Below are positions 1 to 8,841 of a stretch of 23,836 nt of DNA, in pieces. Below the pieces are notes generated by a model. That model was given only the letters and a program-made list of their open reading frames with translations. It did not search any database and had not been told where the DNA came from. Position 1 is the stretch's first letter. Each line of letters starts with the position of its first letter. A program made the translations under genes and the position numbers. Source of the stretch: Desulfobulbus sp. (GTDB taxonomy: Bacteria; Desulfobacterota; Desulfobulbia; Desulfobulbales; Desulfobulbaceae); the NCBI GenBank assembly GCA_011051825.1, contig DRKH01000250.1, positions 1 to 23,836 of the forward strand, read 5' to 3'.

Positions 1-2345
1 AACCGGAGCCGGAGCCGGAGCCGCCCCCTGAACCGGTCAGTCCGCCGGTACCGAAGGTGCCGAAAGTACCTGCAAAAAAAGCAAAAGCCAAAAGTTCACC
101 GCAGAAAGCCGACACCTCTATTCGGGTTACGGTCAGCCTGCTTGATCAACTCATGAATCTCGCCGGCGAGCTTGTCCTCTCCCGCAATCAGCTTTTACAG
201 ACCATTACATCCGGTGATGTTCGCAATGCCGAGGCAGTAGGTCAGCGTATCGATCTGGTTACCTCGGAGCTGCAGGAAGCCATCATGCTGACCCGAATGC
301 AGCCCATCGGCAATGTCTTTAACAAGTTTCCGCGCGTGGTCCGCGATCTCTCCAAAAAGCTGGGCAAGCAGATGGATCTGACCATTGTCGGTAAAGACGT
401 TGAACTTGACAAAACCATCATTGAGGCCATTAATGACCCCCTGACCCACTTGGTCAGGAACTCGGTTGATCACGGCGTAGAGCCCCCTGACGAACGGGTC
501 CGCAAGGGAAAAGAGGCCAGGGGTCTCATCGTCCTCAAAGCGTACCATGCTGCGGGCCAGGTTGTCATCGAAATCAGTGATGACGGTAAAGGGCTCGATG
601 GCAACATGCTTGCTGAAACGGCGATCAACAAGGGTCTGATCACGCCGGAGCAGGCCAAGGCAATGTCGGATAAAGAACGGATCAACCTGATCCTGCTGCC
701 CGGTTTTTCCACCGCAAAAAAAGTAACCGATGTTTCCGGTCGCGGTGTGGGTATGGATGTTGTCAAAACCAATCTCGACCAGCTGGGCGGATCCATTGAG
801 ATTGAATCCGAGGTCGGTCAGGGCAGTACGATCAGCATTAAACTGCCCCTGACCCTGGCGATTATCCCCTGCCAGATCGTCATGACCGGTGGTGAACGCT
901 ATGCCATCCCCCAGGTAAACCTTGAAGAACTGCTCCGAATCCCGGCCACCAAGGTCAAGGAACGGGTTGAACGGGTCGGCGACGCCGAAGTTGTCCGCCT
1001 GCGCGGCAACCTGCTGCCCCTTATCCGGCTTTCGGATGTACTTGATATCCCCAGGACCTATTACGACCCCACCAGGGACGAGCTCAAAGCCGACCGCCGG
1101 CGGATGATTGCCGACCGACGTTCCAAATCCTCGCCGATGTTCAAGGAGGACGCACCACAGCAAACACCTGAACAACCGGCAGACCGGGAGAGCAAAAACC
1201 GGGCGCACGGTGAACGCCGGCAAAGCCCGGCCAGTGCCCTGAATATTGTCGTCGTCTCCACCGGTGCCATGAAATATGGATTGATCGTTGATCGTCTCCA
1301 GGATTCAGAGGAAATAGTCATCAAACCGCTCGGCCGTCACCTCCAGCAGTGCAAAGGATACGCCGGAGCAACCATTATGGGTGACGGACGCATCGCCCTC
1401 ATTCTTGATGTGAACAATCTCTCCCGCATGGCCGGACTGACCTCTCTGGACGGAACCGACCGTGCCGGTGAACTTGCCGATGCAACCAAAGATGCCATTA
1501 TCAAGGCCAAGGACAAGCAGGCCCTGCTCACATTCTCCAGCTCACCCGAGGAACAGTTTGCCGTTCCCCTGAATCAGGTGGAACGGGTGGAAAAGATAAA
1601 GCGATGTGATATTGAAGAGGTTGGTGGACGAAGAGTCATGCAGTATCGCGGCGGCAGCCTGCCGCTGGTTTCCATCGATGAAGTTGCCATGGTCCAGCCG
1701 CTCTCCGATCAGGATGACCTGCTGGTTATCGTGTTCAATCTTTCCGGTAAAGACATCGGCCTGCTTGCCATCGGCCCGATAGATGCAATAGAGGTCGCCT
1801 CCGACATTGATGATGTCACCCTGAAACAGACCGGGATAATGGGTTCTGCAATCATTGCCGGCCACACGACCATGCTGGTCGATATTTTCGAAATTGTTCA
1901 AACCATCAACCCGGACTGGTTTGCCGATTTTTCCCTGCCCGAAACAGTGACTGAAAGCGGCTTTGTACCAACTATTCTCATTGTCGAGGATTCCAATTTT
2001 TTCCGCAATCAGGTGCACAGTTACATGGACGAGGCCGGATTCAATGTCCTCGAAGGTGAAGATGGCGTTGAGGCCCTTAACGTTCTTGAGCAACATGTTG
2101 ATGAAATATCCATGGTGGTCACCGACATTGAAATGCCGAATATGGACGGCTTTGAACTCACCCAAAAGATAAAGAATGATTCCAGGTTTTCCCACCTGCC
2201 GGTTATTGCCCTCACCACCCTTGCAGGTGAAGAAGACGTGGCCAGGGGTAAAGCGGTCGGTATTGATGAATATCACATAAAACTGGATAAGGAGCGGTTG
2301 ATGGAATGTGTACACCGTTATGCCAAAGAGGCGGAAATGGCATAA
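1..2345 (+). CDS. cheA: Hybrid chemotaxis histidine kinase CheA with C-terminal receiver domain (5' end outside window)
   Basis: This is the central kinase of a chemosensory array. It would take receptor signals through CheW and pass phosphate to response regulators and CheB. The frame is open from the left edge (first full codon at position 3), so the gene is partial and the phosphotransfer (P1) domain is not visible. The first codons encode a Pro-Glu linker made by a ccggag hexamer repeat. Counting from the GTG at 57: dimerisation domain about 22-95; HATPase with N box DPLTHLVRNSVDHG at 127-140, DDGKGLDG at 175 and GRGVGMDVV near 228; CheW-like P5 from about 265; a second CheW-like domain from about 485; a receiver from about 638 with phospho-acceptor D690 in VVTDIEMPNMDG. 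P5 carries a charged insert of about 40 residues. A CheA fused to REC is typical of Wsp/ACF or Frz-like systems rather than simple flagellar ones. The next gene starts 140 bp downstream. Confidence 0.95.
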   Translation, partial: PEPEPEPPPEPVSPPVPKVPKVPAKKAKAKSSPQKADTSIRVTVSLLDQLMNLAGELVLSRNQLLQTITSGDVRNAEAVGQRIDLVTSELQEAIMLTRMQPIGNVFNKFPRVVRDLSKKLGKQMDLTIVGKDVELDKTIIEAINDPLTHLVRNSVDHGVEPPDERVRKGKEARGLIVLKAYHAAGQVVIEISDDGKGLDGNMLAETAINKGLITPEQAKAMSDKERINLILLPGFSTAKKVTDVSGRGVGMDVVKTNLDQLGGSIEIESEVGQGSTISIKLPLTLAIIPCQIVMTGGERYAIPQVNLEELLRIPATKVKERVERVGDAEVVRLRGNLLPLIRLSDVLDIPRTYYDPTRDELKADRRRMIADRRSKSSPMFKEDAPQQTPEQPADRESKNRAHGERRQSPASALNIVVVSTGAMKYGLIVDRLQDSEEIVIKPLGRHLQQCKGYAGATIMGDGRIALILDVNNLSRMAGLTSLDGTDRAGELADATKDAIIKAKDKQALLTFSSSPEEQFAVPLNQVERVEKIKRCDIEEVGGRRVMQYRGGSLPLVSIDEVAMVQPLSDQDDLLVIVFNLSGKDIGLLAIGPIDAIEVASDIDDVTLKQTGIMGSAIIAGHTTMLVDIFEIVQTINPDWFADFSLPETVTESGFVPTILIVEDSNFFRNQVHSYMDEAGFNVLEGEDGVEALNVLEQHVDEISMVVTDIEMPNMDGFELTQKIKNDSRFSHLPVIALTTLAGEEDVARGKAVGIDEYHIKLDKERLMECVHRYAKEAEMA

Positions 2346-2360
2346 CCGATTCAGATCTCG

Positions 2361-2462
2361 GATAAACCAGCATGGTTGGACCAGGATGTTAACTTTACAG
2401 CCACAACGAACGATGAAAATAAGCCGAAGCAACAGTGCTTCGCGGGCGATTTTCAGATAAAC
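2361..2462 (+). repeat. Family E repeat, copy E1 (cheA-receptor gap)
   Basis: This unit of about 95 bp begins gataaaccagca, contains cacaacgaacgatgaaaat, and ends where the next gataaac begins at 2456. The same order of blocks occurs in the dnaB-leuS gap at 14218-14309 and, shortened, at 14015-14056. It fills most of the space between cheA and the receptor gene and ends just before the receptor's ribosome binding site (gaggt, 2471-2475). No terminal inverted repeat or target duplication was found, so the mechanism of spread is unknown. Confidence 0.6.
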
Positions 2463-2485
2463 TCCAGGTTGAGGTTAAAAAAACA

Positions 2486-4645
2486 ATGAACTTCCTGAAA
2501 CGTCTTCTGCCCAAAAGAGTAAAAACCAAACTCATTCTGTCCCTTGGCACGCTTATAGCCCTCATGGTTCTTATTCCGGTGCTCCTGGTCTATCGCAATA
2601 CCATTAACACAACCGTAAAGCAGGCTCAGACCGCCCTGCAGAAAGAGGTCGTACAGGTCAGAGATAAACTGATTGTCGACACCACTGATCAGCTCAGCCT
2701 GCTTGCCCACACCGTTGCCGACATTCCATCGGTCAAAAAAGATCTCTTTGAACAAGACCGGGAGGACTTACTCAGCATTACCCTGCCCATGTACAAAAAT
2801 CTGAAGTCGATTGTCGACCTCAATGTATTCCACTTCCACCTGCCGCCTGCCATCTCTTTTTTACGGTTACAGAAACCGCAAAAATTCGGCGATGACCTGT
2901 CCGGGTTTCGTCATACCGTGGTCTCCGTCAACCGGGACCGGAAAGAGGCTTCCGGGATTGAAGTCGGCAGGGCCGGTCTCTCGGTCCGGGCCGTTGTGCC
3001 GGTTTCCTATCAGGGCCGGCATGCCGGATCGGTTGAATTCGGGGCCCCGATTAACGATAAGCTGGCCAATACGGTCAAGAAGATCGTCAAATCGGACATC
3101 TCGGTTCTGGTCCCCGACGGTAACGGATTCAAATATCAGGGCAAGAGCGGCAATCAGGTTTTACCGAAACAGGATTTTCCTTTTTTACGGGAGATCATGC
3201 AGGACGACAAGACAAAAATCATCCGGGTCTCAAAGGATAACCGGGAGCTGATGATCGCCTATATGCCTCTGCAGGACTACAGCGGCAAGACGGTCGGTAT
3301 TCTGGCCGTACCGAGGGATATTACCGACCAACTGGCCGTTGCCCGGAAATCCGCATTGACCATTGCCCTGGCCGGTTTTCTGGCCATTTGCCTCATCCAG
3401 GCCCTGGTCTACTTTATCTTTCAACGGATGATCGACCGACCACTCAGCTCCATTAATGCCATACTTGAGGCGGCCAGCCGCGGCGACCTCAGCCGGCTGG
3501 CCGACACCGAAAGTATCTCCGGGGTTGACTGCTCAGAGATAATGCAGTGCAATAAACCCGATTGCAGCATGTACGGTAAAACCGGTTACTGCTGGGAAGA
3601 GGCCGGGTCTGCAGCCGCCCATACCCAGTGCCCGAATATTCTGTCCGGTGAATTCCATTCCTGCAGCGAATGCAAGGCCTGTTTCGGCATGGTCGTGCAG
3701 GATGAATTTTCCGAGCTGAATGCCTACCTCCATGCCTTTATAGCCAATATTCGAAACATGGTTTCTGATATCCATGAAAACAGCAATCACCTTAACACCT
3801 CCTCCGATCATCTGGCCACGATTTCCGATGAAATGGATGGTGGTGCCTCAGCATCTGCCCAGCGTTCCGAGAGCGTTGCAGCGGCAGCTGAAGAGATGAG
3901 TTCCAACATGAGCAGTATTGCCGCTGCCACTGAAGAGGCTGCTGCAAATGTGAACATGATGACCACGGCAACCGAGGAGATCAGCAGTACGGTCAATGAA
4001 ATTCAACATTCGACAGCCAACGCCAAGAAGATTACCGATCAGGCGGTCACCGAGGCCAGTGATATATCGAGCAAGGTCGATGAACTTGGCAATTCGGCTC
4101 AGGATATCGGCAAGGTCACTGAAACTATAACCGAAATATCATCACAGACGAACCTGCTCGCCCTGAATGCAACCATTGAGGCAGCCAGGGCCGGTGAAGC
4201 CGGTAAAGGCTTTGCAGTGGTTGCCAATGAGATCAAGGACCTTGCCAAACAGACGGCTGAAGCAACCGGTGAGATTAAACAACGAATTGATGGAATTCAG
4301 AGCTCCACCAGTGTCACGGTCAAGGGTATCCGTACCATTACCCAGATCATTAATGAAATTGATGAAATCGTAAGCAATATTGCCTCTGCCCTGGATGAAC
4401 AGTCCAATACCATGACCGAGTTGACCACAAATATCCAGCAGGCCGGAGAGGGCATCGGCGAAGTAGCTGAAAACGTTGCCCAGAGTTCCGCGGTCTCCCA
4501 GGAAATAGCGACTGATGTAGCCCAGGTCAATCAGGCGGCTAAAGAGATCTCCCAGGGAACCGGACAGGTCAAGGAAAAGGCGGACGAACTGAAGCAGTAT
4601 GCTGCGGACCTGCGGATTCTGATTGAAAAATTCAACGTCAACTGA
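2486..4645 (+). CDS. Methyl-accepting chemotaxis protein with periplasmic dCache-type sensor and cysteine-rich cytoplasmic insert
   Basis: This is a membrane chemoreceptor of 719 aa. The chosen start is the ATG at 2486 because gaggt lies 10 nt upstream; a longer GTG start at 2435 would run through repeat E1. TM1 is about residues 14-36 and TM2 about 287-313. The 250-residue periplasmic domain between them has the pattern FHFHLPP...[19 protein letters not shown]...SVEFGAP, which I recognise as the dCache_3 type of double sensory domain. After HAMP there is an insert with eight cysteines (349, 355, 360, 369, 382, 393, 396, 399). The signalling hairpin has the canonical tip [20 protein letters not shown] at about 553-572, where CheA and CheW dock. 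It lies between cheA and cheW, so it is the likely cognate receptor. The ligand is unknown, and the cysteine cluster suggests metal or redox sensing (inference). Confidence 0.93.
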   Translation: MNFLKRLLPKRVKTKLILSLGTLIALMVLIPVLLVYRNTINTTVKQAQTALQKEVVQVRDKLIVDTTDQLSLLAHTVADIPSVKKDLFEQDREDLLSITLPMYKNLKSIVDLNVFHFHLPPAISFLRLQKPQKFGDDLSGFRHTVVSVNRDRKEASGIEVGRAGLSVRAVVPVSYQGRHAGSVEFGAPINDKLANTVKKIVKSDISVLVPDGNGFKYQGKSGNQVLPKQDFPFLREIMQDDKTKIIRVSKDNRELMIAYMPLQDYSGKTVGILAVPRDITDQLAVARKSALTIALAGFLAICLIQALVYFIFQRMIDRPLSSINAILEAASRGDLSRLADTESISGVDCSEIMQCNKPDCSMYGKTGYCWEEAGSAAAHTQCPNILSGEFHSCSECKACFGMVVQDEFSELNAYLHAFIANIRNMVSDIHENSNHLNTSSDHLATISDEMDGGASASAQRSESVAAAAEEMSSNMSSIAAATEEAAANVNMMTTATEEISSTVNEIQHSTANAKKITDQAVTEASDISSKVDELGNSAQDIGKVTETITEISSQTNLLALNATIEAARAGEAGKGFAVVANEIKDLAKQTAEATGEIKQRIDGIQSSTSVTVKGIRTITQIINEIDEIVSNIASALDEQSNTMTELTTNIQQAGEGIGEVAENVAQSSAVSQEIATDVAQVNQAAKEISQGTGQVKEKADELKQYAADLRILIEKFNVN

Positions 4646-4675
4646 TCCATTCAAATTAACCAAAGAGCTATTACC

Positions 4676-5164
4676 ATGGAATCGAACACGGTTACGAATA
4701 AAAACACTCTTGAACTTGCCACCTTTTATATAGCTGATGCCCTTTGCGGCATGGATATTCTCAAGGTTCAGGAAATAAATAAATTAATGGAGATGACCAA
4801 AGTTCCCCAGGCACCTGACTATGTCACCGGTATCCTCAACCTCCGGGGCCAGATTGTCACCATTGTCGACCTGGGCAAAAAACTTGGCCTGGGAGAGACA
4901 AACCTGGATGATGACCCACGAAATATTATCGTCAATGCCCCCAGTGAACATATAGGGCTGCTTGTTCGCCGGATCAGTGATGTCGTCATGGCCGACCCCG
5001 ACCGTATCGAACCCGCTCCCGCCAACATGAATGGTATTCAGGGAGGATTTTTCACCGGGGTCTACAAGACGGAAAGCAAGCTTATCGGCATTCTCAACGT
5101 TGACGAGGTCCTGAAGATTGATTCCGAAACTCACCGTGGACGGCACGGCCAGTTCGACAGTTAA
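4676..5164 (+). CDS. cheW: Chemotaxis coupling protein CheW
   Basis: This 162-aa single-domain CheW is a soluble adaptor that links receptor tips to the P5 domain of CheA. It shows the family pattern: a first strand TLELATFYIADALCGMDILK, the loop KLMEMTKVPQAPDYVTGILN and LRGQIVTIVDLGKKLGL, which carries the conserved RGxIxxIxDLxxxLG motif near residues 58-73. The ATG at 4676 follows the receptor stop by 30 nt with aaagagc as a weak ribosome site, so it is probably cotranscribed with cheA and the receptor. The stop is followed after only 5 bp by the target duplication of mobile element A1, which separates it from cheB and cheR. Confidence 0.95.
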   Translation: MESNTVTNKNTLELATFYIADALCGMDILKVQEINKLMEMTKVPQAPDYVTGILNLRGQIVTIVDLGKKLGLGETNLDDDPRNIIVNAPSEHIGLLVRRISDVVMADPDRIEPAPANMNGIQGGFFTGVYKTESKLIGILNVDEVLKIDSETHRGRHGQFDS

Positions 5165-5177
5165 AAGAGGTGATCTG

Positions 5178-5359
5178 GTAAGTGATCAGGGGCACCGCAC
5201 GGAGTCTCGCAGGCTCGCTTACCTCTTCGCACGGTCGCGACTGCCTGCATAGAGGGGCTATAGCGGCCAGTCGCGCCTGCACGAATCTACGGCACCCCTG
5301 ATCACTTACAGGTTTAAGGTAGATGAAAACACATAGTTACAAATCCTATGACCAGTTAC
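5178..5359 (+). mobile_element. Family A non-autonomous element, copy A1 (182 bp)
   Basis: The element starts GTAAGTGATCAGGGGCACCG and ends TGACCAGTTAC. It is flanked by a perfect 8-bp direct repeat GTGATCTG at 5170-5177 and 5360-5367, which fixes both ends and shows transposition. Positions 5178-5309 form a large palindrome (GTAAGTGATCAGGGGCACCG against CGGCACCCCTGATCACTTAC) with an inner stem ggtcgcgactg/cagtcgcgcc. A 50-bp tail, 5310-5359, follows. It has no coding capacity. It sits 5 bp after the cheW stop, including its target duplication. Confidence 0.93.
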
Positions 5360-5487
5360 GTGATCTGTTCTTTCCATACAGCTCTTTACTCTCGAACAAA
5401 CCGACAGATTCTGTTATGGTCCGTACCTATCGCGGCATGCAGAAATACTGTCTTTTTTACCAAGCCGACATTTTATCCCCATAACTG

Positions 5488-5609
5488 AGCCTGTTGATTA
5501 ATGAGGATTTTCGTTCAAAGTCAAGGTATACAAAATTTTTTGTATAACGCAGAGATCGCTGAACGAACAAGTCGTCCGGCTGGGCGAAAATACCCTTAAT
5601 CAACGGGTT
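5488..5609 (+). mobile_element. Family F non-autonomous element (122 bp) upstream of cheB
   Basis: Imperfect terminal inverted repeats AGCCTGTTGATTAA and AACCCGTTGATTAA (read inward on the opposite strand) extend about 25 bp to a shared TTTTCG. A perfect 8-bp direct repeat CATAACTG flanks the element at 5480-5487 and 5610-5617. The centre contains the near-perfect palindrome TATACAAAA-tt-TTTTGTATA (5527-5546), so the whole unit could fold into one long hairpin. It lies 62 bp before the cheB start, in the probable promoter or leader region. Its ends are unlike those of families A, B and C. Confidence 0.85.
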
Positions 5610-5671
5610 CATAACTGTCCCGGTCGCAGCTTGTACAGGTGAAACCGACCGGTCTGTTGAATACAATTCAT

Positions 5672-6778
5672 ATGCTGTCCAAAAAAATAAAAGTTCTCGT
5701 TGTTGATGACACCATTGTCTACCGGAAGGCAGTCAGTGATGTTCTTGCTGAAATTCCAGGTGTCGAGGTCGTCGGCGTTGCCCATAACGGCAAAATAGCC
5801 CTGTCAAAGATCCGCACTCTCAAGCCCGACCTTCTGACCCTTGACATTGAGATGCCGGAGATGAACGGTATTGAGGTTCTGGAACACCTGCAGAAACAGG
5901 CACCGGACGTCAGTGCCATTATGGTTTCCACTCTCACATCCGAGGGTGGAGACATGACCATGAAGGCTCTGGAACTGGGAGCCTATGATTTCCTGCTCAA
6001 ACCCAGCACCACAAACATAGCCGACAGTAAAAAGCAGTTGCGTATCCTGCTGACGCCTCTGATCAAGGCCTTTCAAACAGGAAGGACGACGGTCGGTTCC
6101 ATGGGGTCCTGCTGCCGTCCGACCACGGCACGAAAGTCCGTCCCCCGGCAGCCGGCAGCCAGGAAACCTGTTGTAAGCGGACAGGCGGCTGCCCGTCGCG
6201 GTAAATCGGAAATCATAGCTCTGGGCATTTCAACCGGCGGCCCCAATGCCCTCAGCCGGATGATGCCCATGCTGCCTGCGGATATCGGTGTCCCCATTGT
6301 CCTGGTCCAACACATGCCGCCCGTTTTTACCAAGTCCCTGGCCGGCAGTCTGAATGCCAAATGCGCCATTACCGTTAAAGAGGCGGAAGACGGCGAGGCC
6401 ATTCAACCCAACATTGCCTATATTGCGCCAGGCGGCAAGCAGATGAAACTGGTTGCCTCCACCGACGGCCGGAACCGGCTTATCAAGATCACCAATGATC
6501 CCCCGGAAAACTCCTGCAAGCCCTCCGTGGACTATCTCTTTCGTTCAGTCGCCGACTACTATGTCGGCAGAACAACGGCGGTCATTATGACAGGCATGGG
6601 ATCTGACGGAACCAAGGGGCTGGAAGTCCTCAAACAGAAAGGAACCATTGTTATTGGTCAGGACCAGGCATCCTGCGTGGTCTACGGCATGCCGAAGGCT
6701 CCAGCGGAAAAAGGGCTGATTGATATGGTTGTGCCTCTTGATCGTATAGCTGCAGAAATTGTAAAGACGGTTAAATAG
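5672..6778 (+). CDS. cheB: Chemotaxis protein-glutamate methylesterase CheB
   Basis: This 368-aa protein removes receptor methyl groups (and can deamidate receptor glutamines) when phosphorylated by CheA, giving adaptation. The receiver domain occupies about 1-120 with VLVVDD at the start and phospho-acceptor D58 in LTLDIEMPEMNG. A basic, low-complexity linker (about 140-180) follows, then the esterase domain. The catalytic triad is visible as S187 in GISTGGP, H214 in VQHMPP and D312 in GMGSDG. The ATG at 5672 places the first strand KIKVLVVDD at the usual distance; a GTG at 5639 would add 11 residues, and neither has a strong ribosome site. The region upstream carries elements A1 and F, so expression may be uncoupled from cheW. 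cheR follows after 15 nt. Confidence 0.95.
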   Translation: MLSKKIKVLVVDDTIVYRKAVSDVLAEIPGVEVVGVAHNGKIALSKIRTLKPDLLTLDIEMPEMNGIEVLEHLQKQAPDVSAIMVSTLTSEGGDMTMKALELGAYDFLLKPSTTNIADSKKQLRILLTPLIKAFQTGRTTVGSMGSCCRPTTARKSVPRQPAARKPVVSGQAAARRGKSEIIALGISTGGPNALSRMMPMLPADIGVPIVLVQHMPPVFTKSLAGSLNAKCAITVKEAEDGEAIQPNIAYIAPGGKQMKLVASTDGRNRLIKITNDPPENSCKPSVDYLFRSVADYYVGRTTAVIMTGMGSDGTKGLEVLKQKGTIVIGQDQASCVVYGMPKAPAEKGLIDMVVPLDRIAAEIVKTVK

Positions 6779-6793
6779 CGCAATCGCCAGATT

Positions 6794-7630
6794 ATGATCA
6801 AGATCACTCCCGAAGAGCTCAAGACGATCACAAAATATATCCATGATATATGTGGGATACATCTTGATGCCTCAAAAAAATACCTCCTGGAGACGAGACT
6901 GTCGTCCATTGCCGAAGAAAACGGATGCAGCACCTATCAGGAACTCTATCTCAAGGCACGACGAGAGCCCCGCAAGTCCATTGAGAAACAGATCATCGAT
7001 GCCATCTCCACCAACGAGACCCTTTTCTTTCGTGATAGCGGTCCGTTTGAGCTCCTGCAGCATAAAATTTTACCGGAACTCATTGATGCCCGTACTCCGA
7101 GATCAGCCTTGATGAAAACACCTATTCGCATCTGGAGTGCAGCCTCATCAACCGGCCAGGAAATCTATTCCATTGCCATCGTTCTCAAAGAACTGCTCGG
7201 CGACACCTCAAAATACTCAATCAAACTGCTGGGAACGGATATCTCTGAATCAGCCGTGACCCAGGCCAGTACCGGAAAATATAATAAATTTGAAATTGAA
7301 CGCGGTCTGGCCCGGGACAAACTCAACAAGTACTTCACCATGACCGGTGGATACTGGAAAATTAAAGATGAAATCCGGGCTATGGTGAATTTTCGCAAGC
7401 TGAACCTGATGCTCCCCTTTGCCGGCCTGGGAAAATTTGATATTGTTTTCTGCCGCAATGTTGCAATTTACTTTACCCTTGAAGACCGAAAAAAACTTTT
7501 TAACAAGATTGCCGATATTCTTGAACCGGACGGATACCTCATAATTGGTTCTACCGAATCCCTGACCGGTATATGTCCACGGTTTGTACCAAAACGGCAC
7601 CTGCGTTCTATTTTTTATCAACTGAAATAA
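6794..7630 (+). CDS. cheR: Chemotaxis protein methyltransferase CheR
   Basis: This 278-aa protein is an S-adenosylmethionine-dependent methyltransferase for receptor glutamates and opposes CheB. The N-terminal helical CheR domain (about 1-75) includes GIHLDASKKYLLETRL. The catalytic domain shows TNETLFFRD, IWSAASSTGQEIYSIA (SAM-binding loop), LLGTDISESAV and the late motif FDIVFCRNVAIYF, then the carboxy-terminal IGSTESL. The usual motif reads NVLIYF or NVMIYF, so the alanine is a small departure. There is no TPR tail. The start ATG lies 15 nt after the cheB stop without a clear ribosome site, which suggests translational coupling within one transcript. Confidence 0.95.
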   Translation: MIKITPEELKTITKYIHDICGIHLDASKKYLLETRLSSIAEENGCSTYQELYLKARREPRKSIEKQIIDAISTNETLFFRDSGPFELLQHKILPELIDARTPRSALMKTPIRIWSAASSTGQEIYSIAIVLKELLGDTSKYSIKLLGTDISESAVTQASTGKYNKFEIERGLARDKLNKYFTMTGGYWKIKDEIRAMVNFRKLNLMLPFAGLGKFDIVFCRNVAIYFTLEDRKKLFNKIADILEPDGYLIIGSTESLTGICPRFVPKRHLRSIFYQLK

Positions 7631-7724
7631 AATGTAAATTTCTTCCTTGAGATGACACCAGGTTGACTACCCTGTTATCAGTTACGCACAAGCTGACAGC
7701 TTATGAACTTAGGTTAGATTTTTC

Positions 7725-7913
7725 GTAACTATTCAGGTAGGGGCAGAGAACTAGCCCAACCACTACCTGTAACTGTTTAGGAGTGCTCCATATCTGTGCA
7801 GTCAGGCCTGTGAACTATAAGTGATTCCTATGTGAATCAGGCCTGACCGTGCAGAGAGGTAGATAAGCGCAGACTTCGAGCGTAGACTCCGTGGGGTGCT
7901 CCTGAACAGTTAC
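7725..7913 (+). mobile_element. Family B non-autonomous element, copy B1 (189 bp)
   Basis: The element has ends GTAACTATTCAGG and CCTGAACAGTTAC, flanked by a perfect 8-bp direct repeat GATTTTTC (7717-7724 and 7914-7921). It consists of one 44-bp module (7725-7768) followed by a body (7769-7913) bounded by GTAACTGTTTAGGAGTGCTCC and GGGGTGCTCCTGAACAGTTAC. The body contains the paired arms GTCAGGCCTG and CAGGCCTGAC around a central loop. The body is nearly identical to B4 at the right end of the window. This gap of 373 bp between cheR and the response regulator holds no gene. Confidence 0.92.
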
Positions 7914-8003
7914 GATTTTTCCTTCAATATGTTGAGAATACGCTATTGTTGATATTCCATTCCAAAACTGAAACAGATTGCAACACCCGCAGGGAGATTC
8001 CAT

Positions 8004-8567
8004 ATGACCATGTCAATTCTTGTTGCTGACGATGATCCTGTAATCAGGCGTCTTTTTGAAAAAAGACTTCAGGACGCCGGATATACCGTAACCGTGGCTG
8101 TCGACGGTTTTGAAGCAGCCAGAGATCTTGACCACTCACATTTTGATGTAATTATCACAGACCTGGTCATGCCCGGAGATATTGGCGGAATAGAACTTCT
8201 GCAGATTGCAAAAGAACGTGATGTCCTGACAGAGGTAATCGTCATTACGGCACACTCATCAATCGATACCGCTGTTGACGCCATGAAAAAGGGCGCAGTG
8301 GATTACCTTGAAAAGCCGGTCAACTTTGATGAACTTTTTCTTCGGCTCGATAAGATTGCCCAGCTGAGATCTCTTGTCCGCAACGCAGATGACCTGCGTA
8401 ATGCCATGGATGTAACCGAATCTTCGGCTGCACAGACAATACAGGACCTCGAAATTGCGGCAGCAGGTCTGCAGCTGAAACTTGATCAAATCGATGACAT
8501 CCTCCACAAAAGCAGTCTCAGTGATGACGAGAAAATAGACAAGGCGTTGCAGGTCCTCAACGAATAA
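8004..8567 (+). CDS. Response regulator: receiver domain with C-terminal coiled coil
   Basis: This is a 187-aa stand-alone response regulator without a DNA-binding or enzymatic output domain. The receiver spans about 1-120: acidic pocket ADDDP, phospho-acceptor D53 in IITDLVMPGD, Thr in VITAHS and K104 in YLEKPVN. The remainder (about 120-187) is heptad-rich and probably coiled coil (TIQDLEIAAAGLQLKLDQID), ending in a short acidic segment. The ATG at 8004 has agggag 7 nt upstream; a second ATG two codons on is also possible. It follows the che cluster but is separated by element B1, so it may be an output of the CheA above or an independent regulator. The output mode is unknown, with protein-protein interaction the likely route. 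Confidence 0.85.
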   Translation: MTMSILVADDDPVIRRLFEKRLQDAGYTVTVAVDGFEAARDLDHSHFDVIITDLVMPGDIGGIELLQIAKERDVLTEVIVITAHSSIDTAVDAMKKGAVDYLEKPVNFDELFLRLDKIAQLRSLVRNADDLRNAMDVTESSAAQTIQDLEIAAAGLQLKLDQIDDILHKSSLSDDEKIDKALQVLNE

Positions 8568-8592
8568 TGTAATTTCCAGGCACCGAGTTTTT

Positions 8593-8648
8593 GTAACCGT
8601 TCACCAAGAGCAACAGAGTTCACGAATCCTGAGACGGTAAGCGGTTAC
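8593..8648 (+). mobile_element. Family D, minimal 56-bp element
   Basis: It begins GTAACCGTTCACC and ends GTAAGCGGTTAC. The flanks are gagttttt (8585-8592) and gacttttt (8649-8656), which match at 7 of 8 positions and are read as an aged target duplication. It equals exactly one 44-bp module (8593-8636) plus a 12-bp terminal palindrome (8637-8648), the smallest form of the modular architecture seen in family B. The T-rich stretch directly after it could serve as a terminator tail for the response regulator gene (inference). Confidence 0.6.
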
Positions 8649-8841
8649 GACTTTTTTTATTTTTTACCGCCTGCTCATCCAACTCCATCCGGTATGACCC
8701 GACGGTCTCTTTGTATCTCGTCACAGGGTTTGAAACTCTGTGGTTTCAGCTGCCCTGATTACTTAGGTATTTTTTCAACCCGCTCAAAACAACCTGATTG
8801 AGTCAAGTCCATCCACGCCGTACCTCTTCCCGGCCAACACA

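Noticed and set aside
195..1223. Long open frame on the - strand (342 codons) opposite cheA
   Set aside because: It lies wholly inside the strongly supported cheA coding region in the opposite frame, has low-complexity composition and no recognisable domain.
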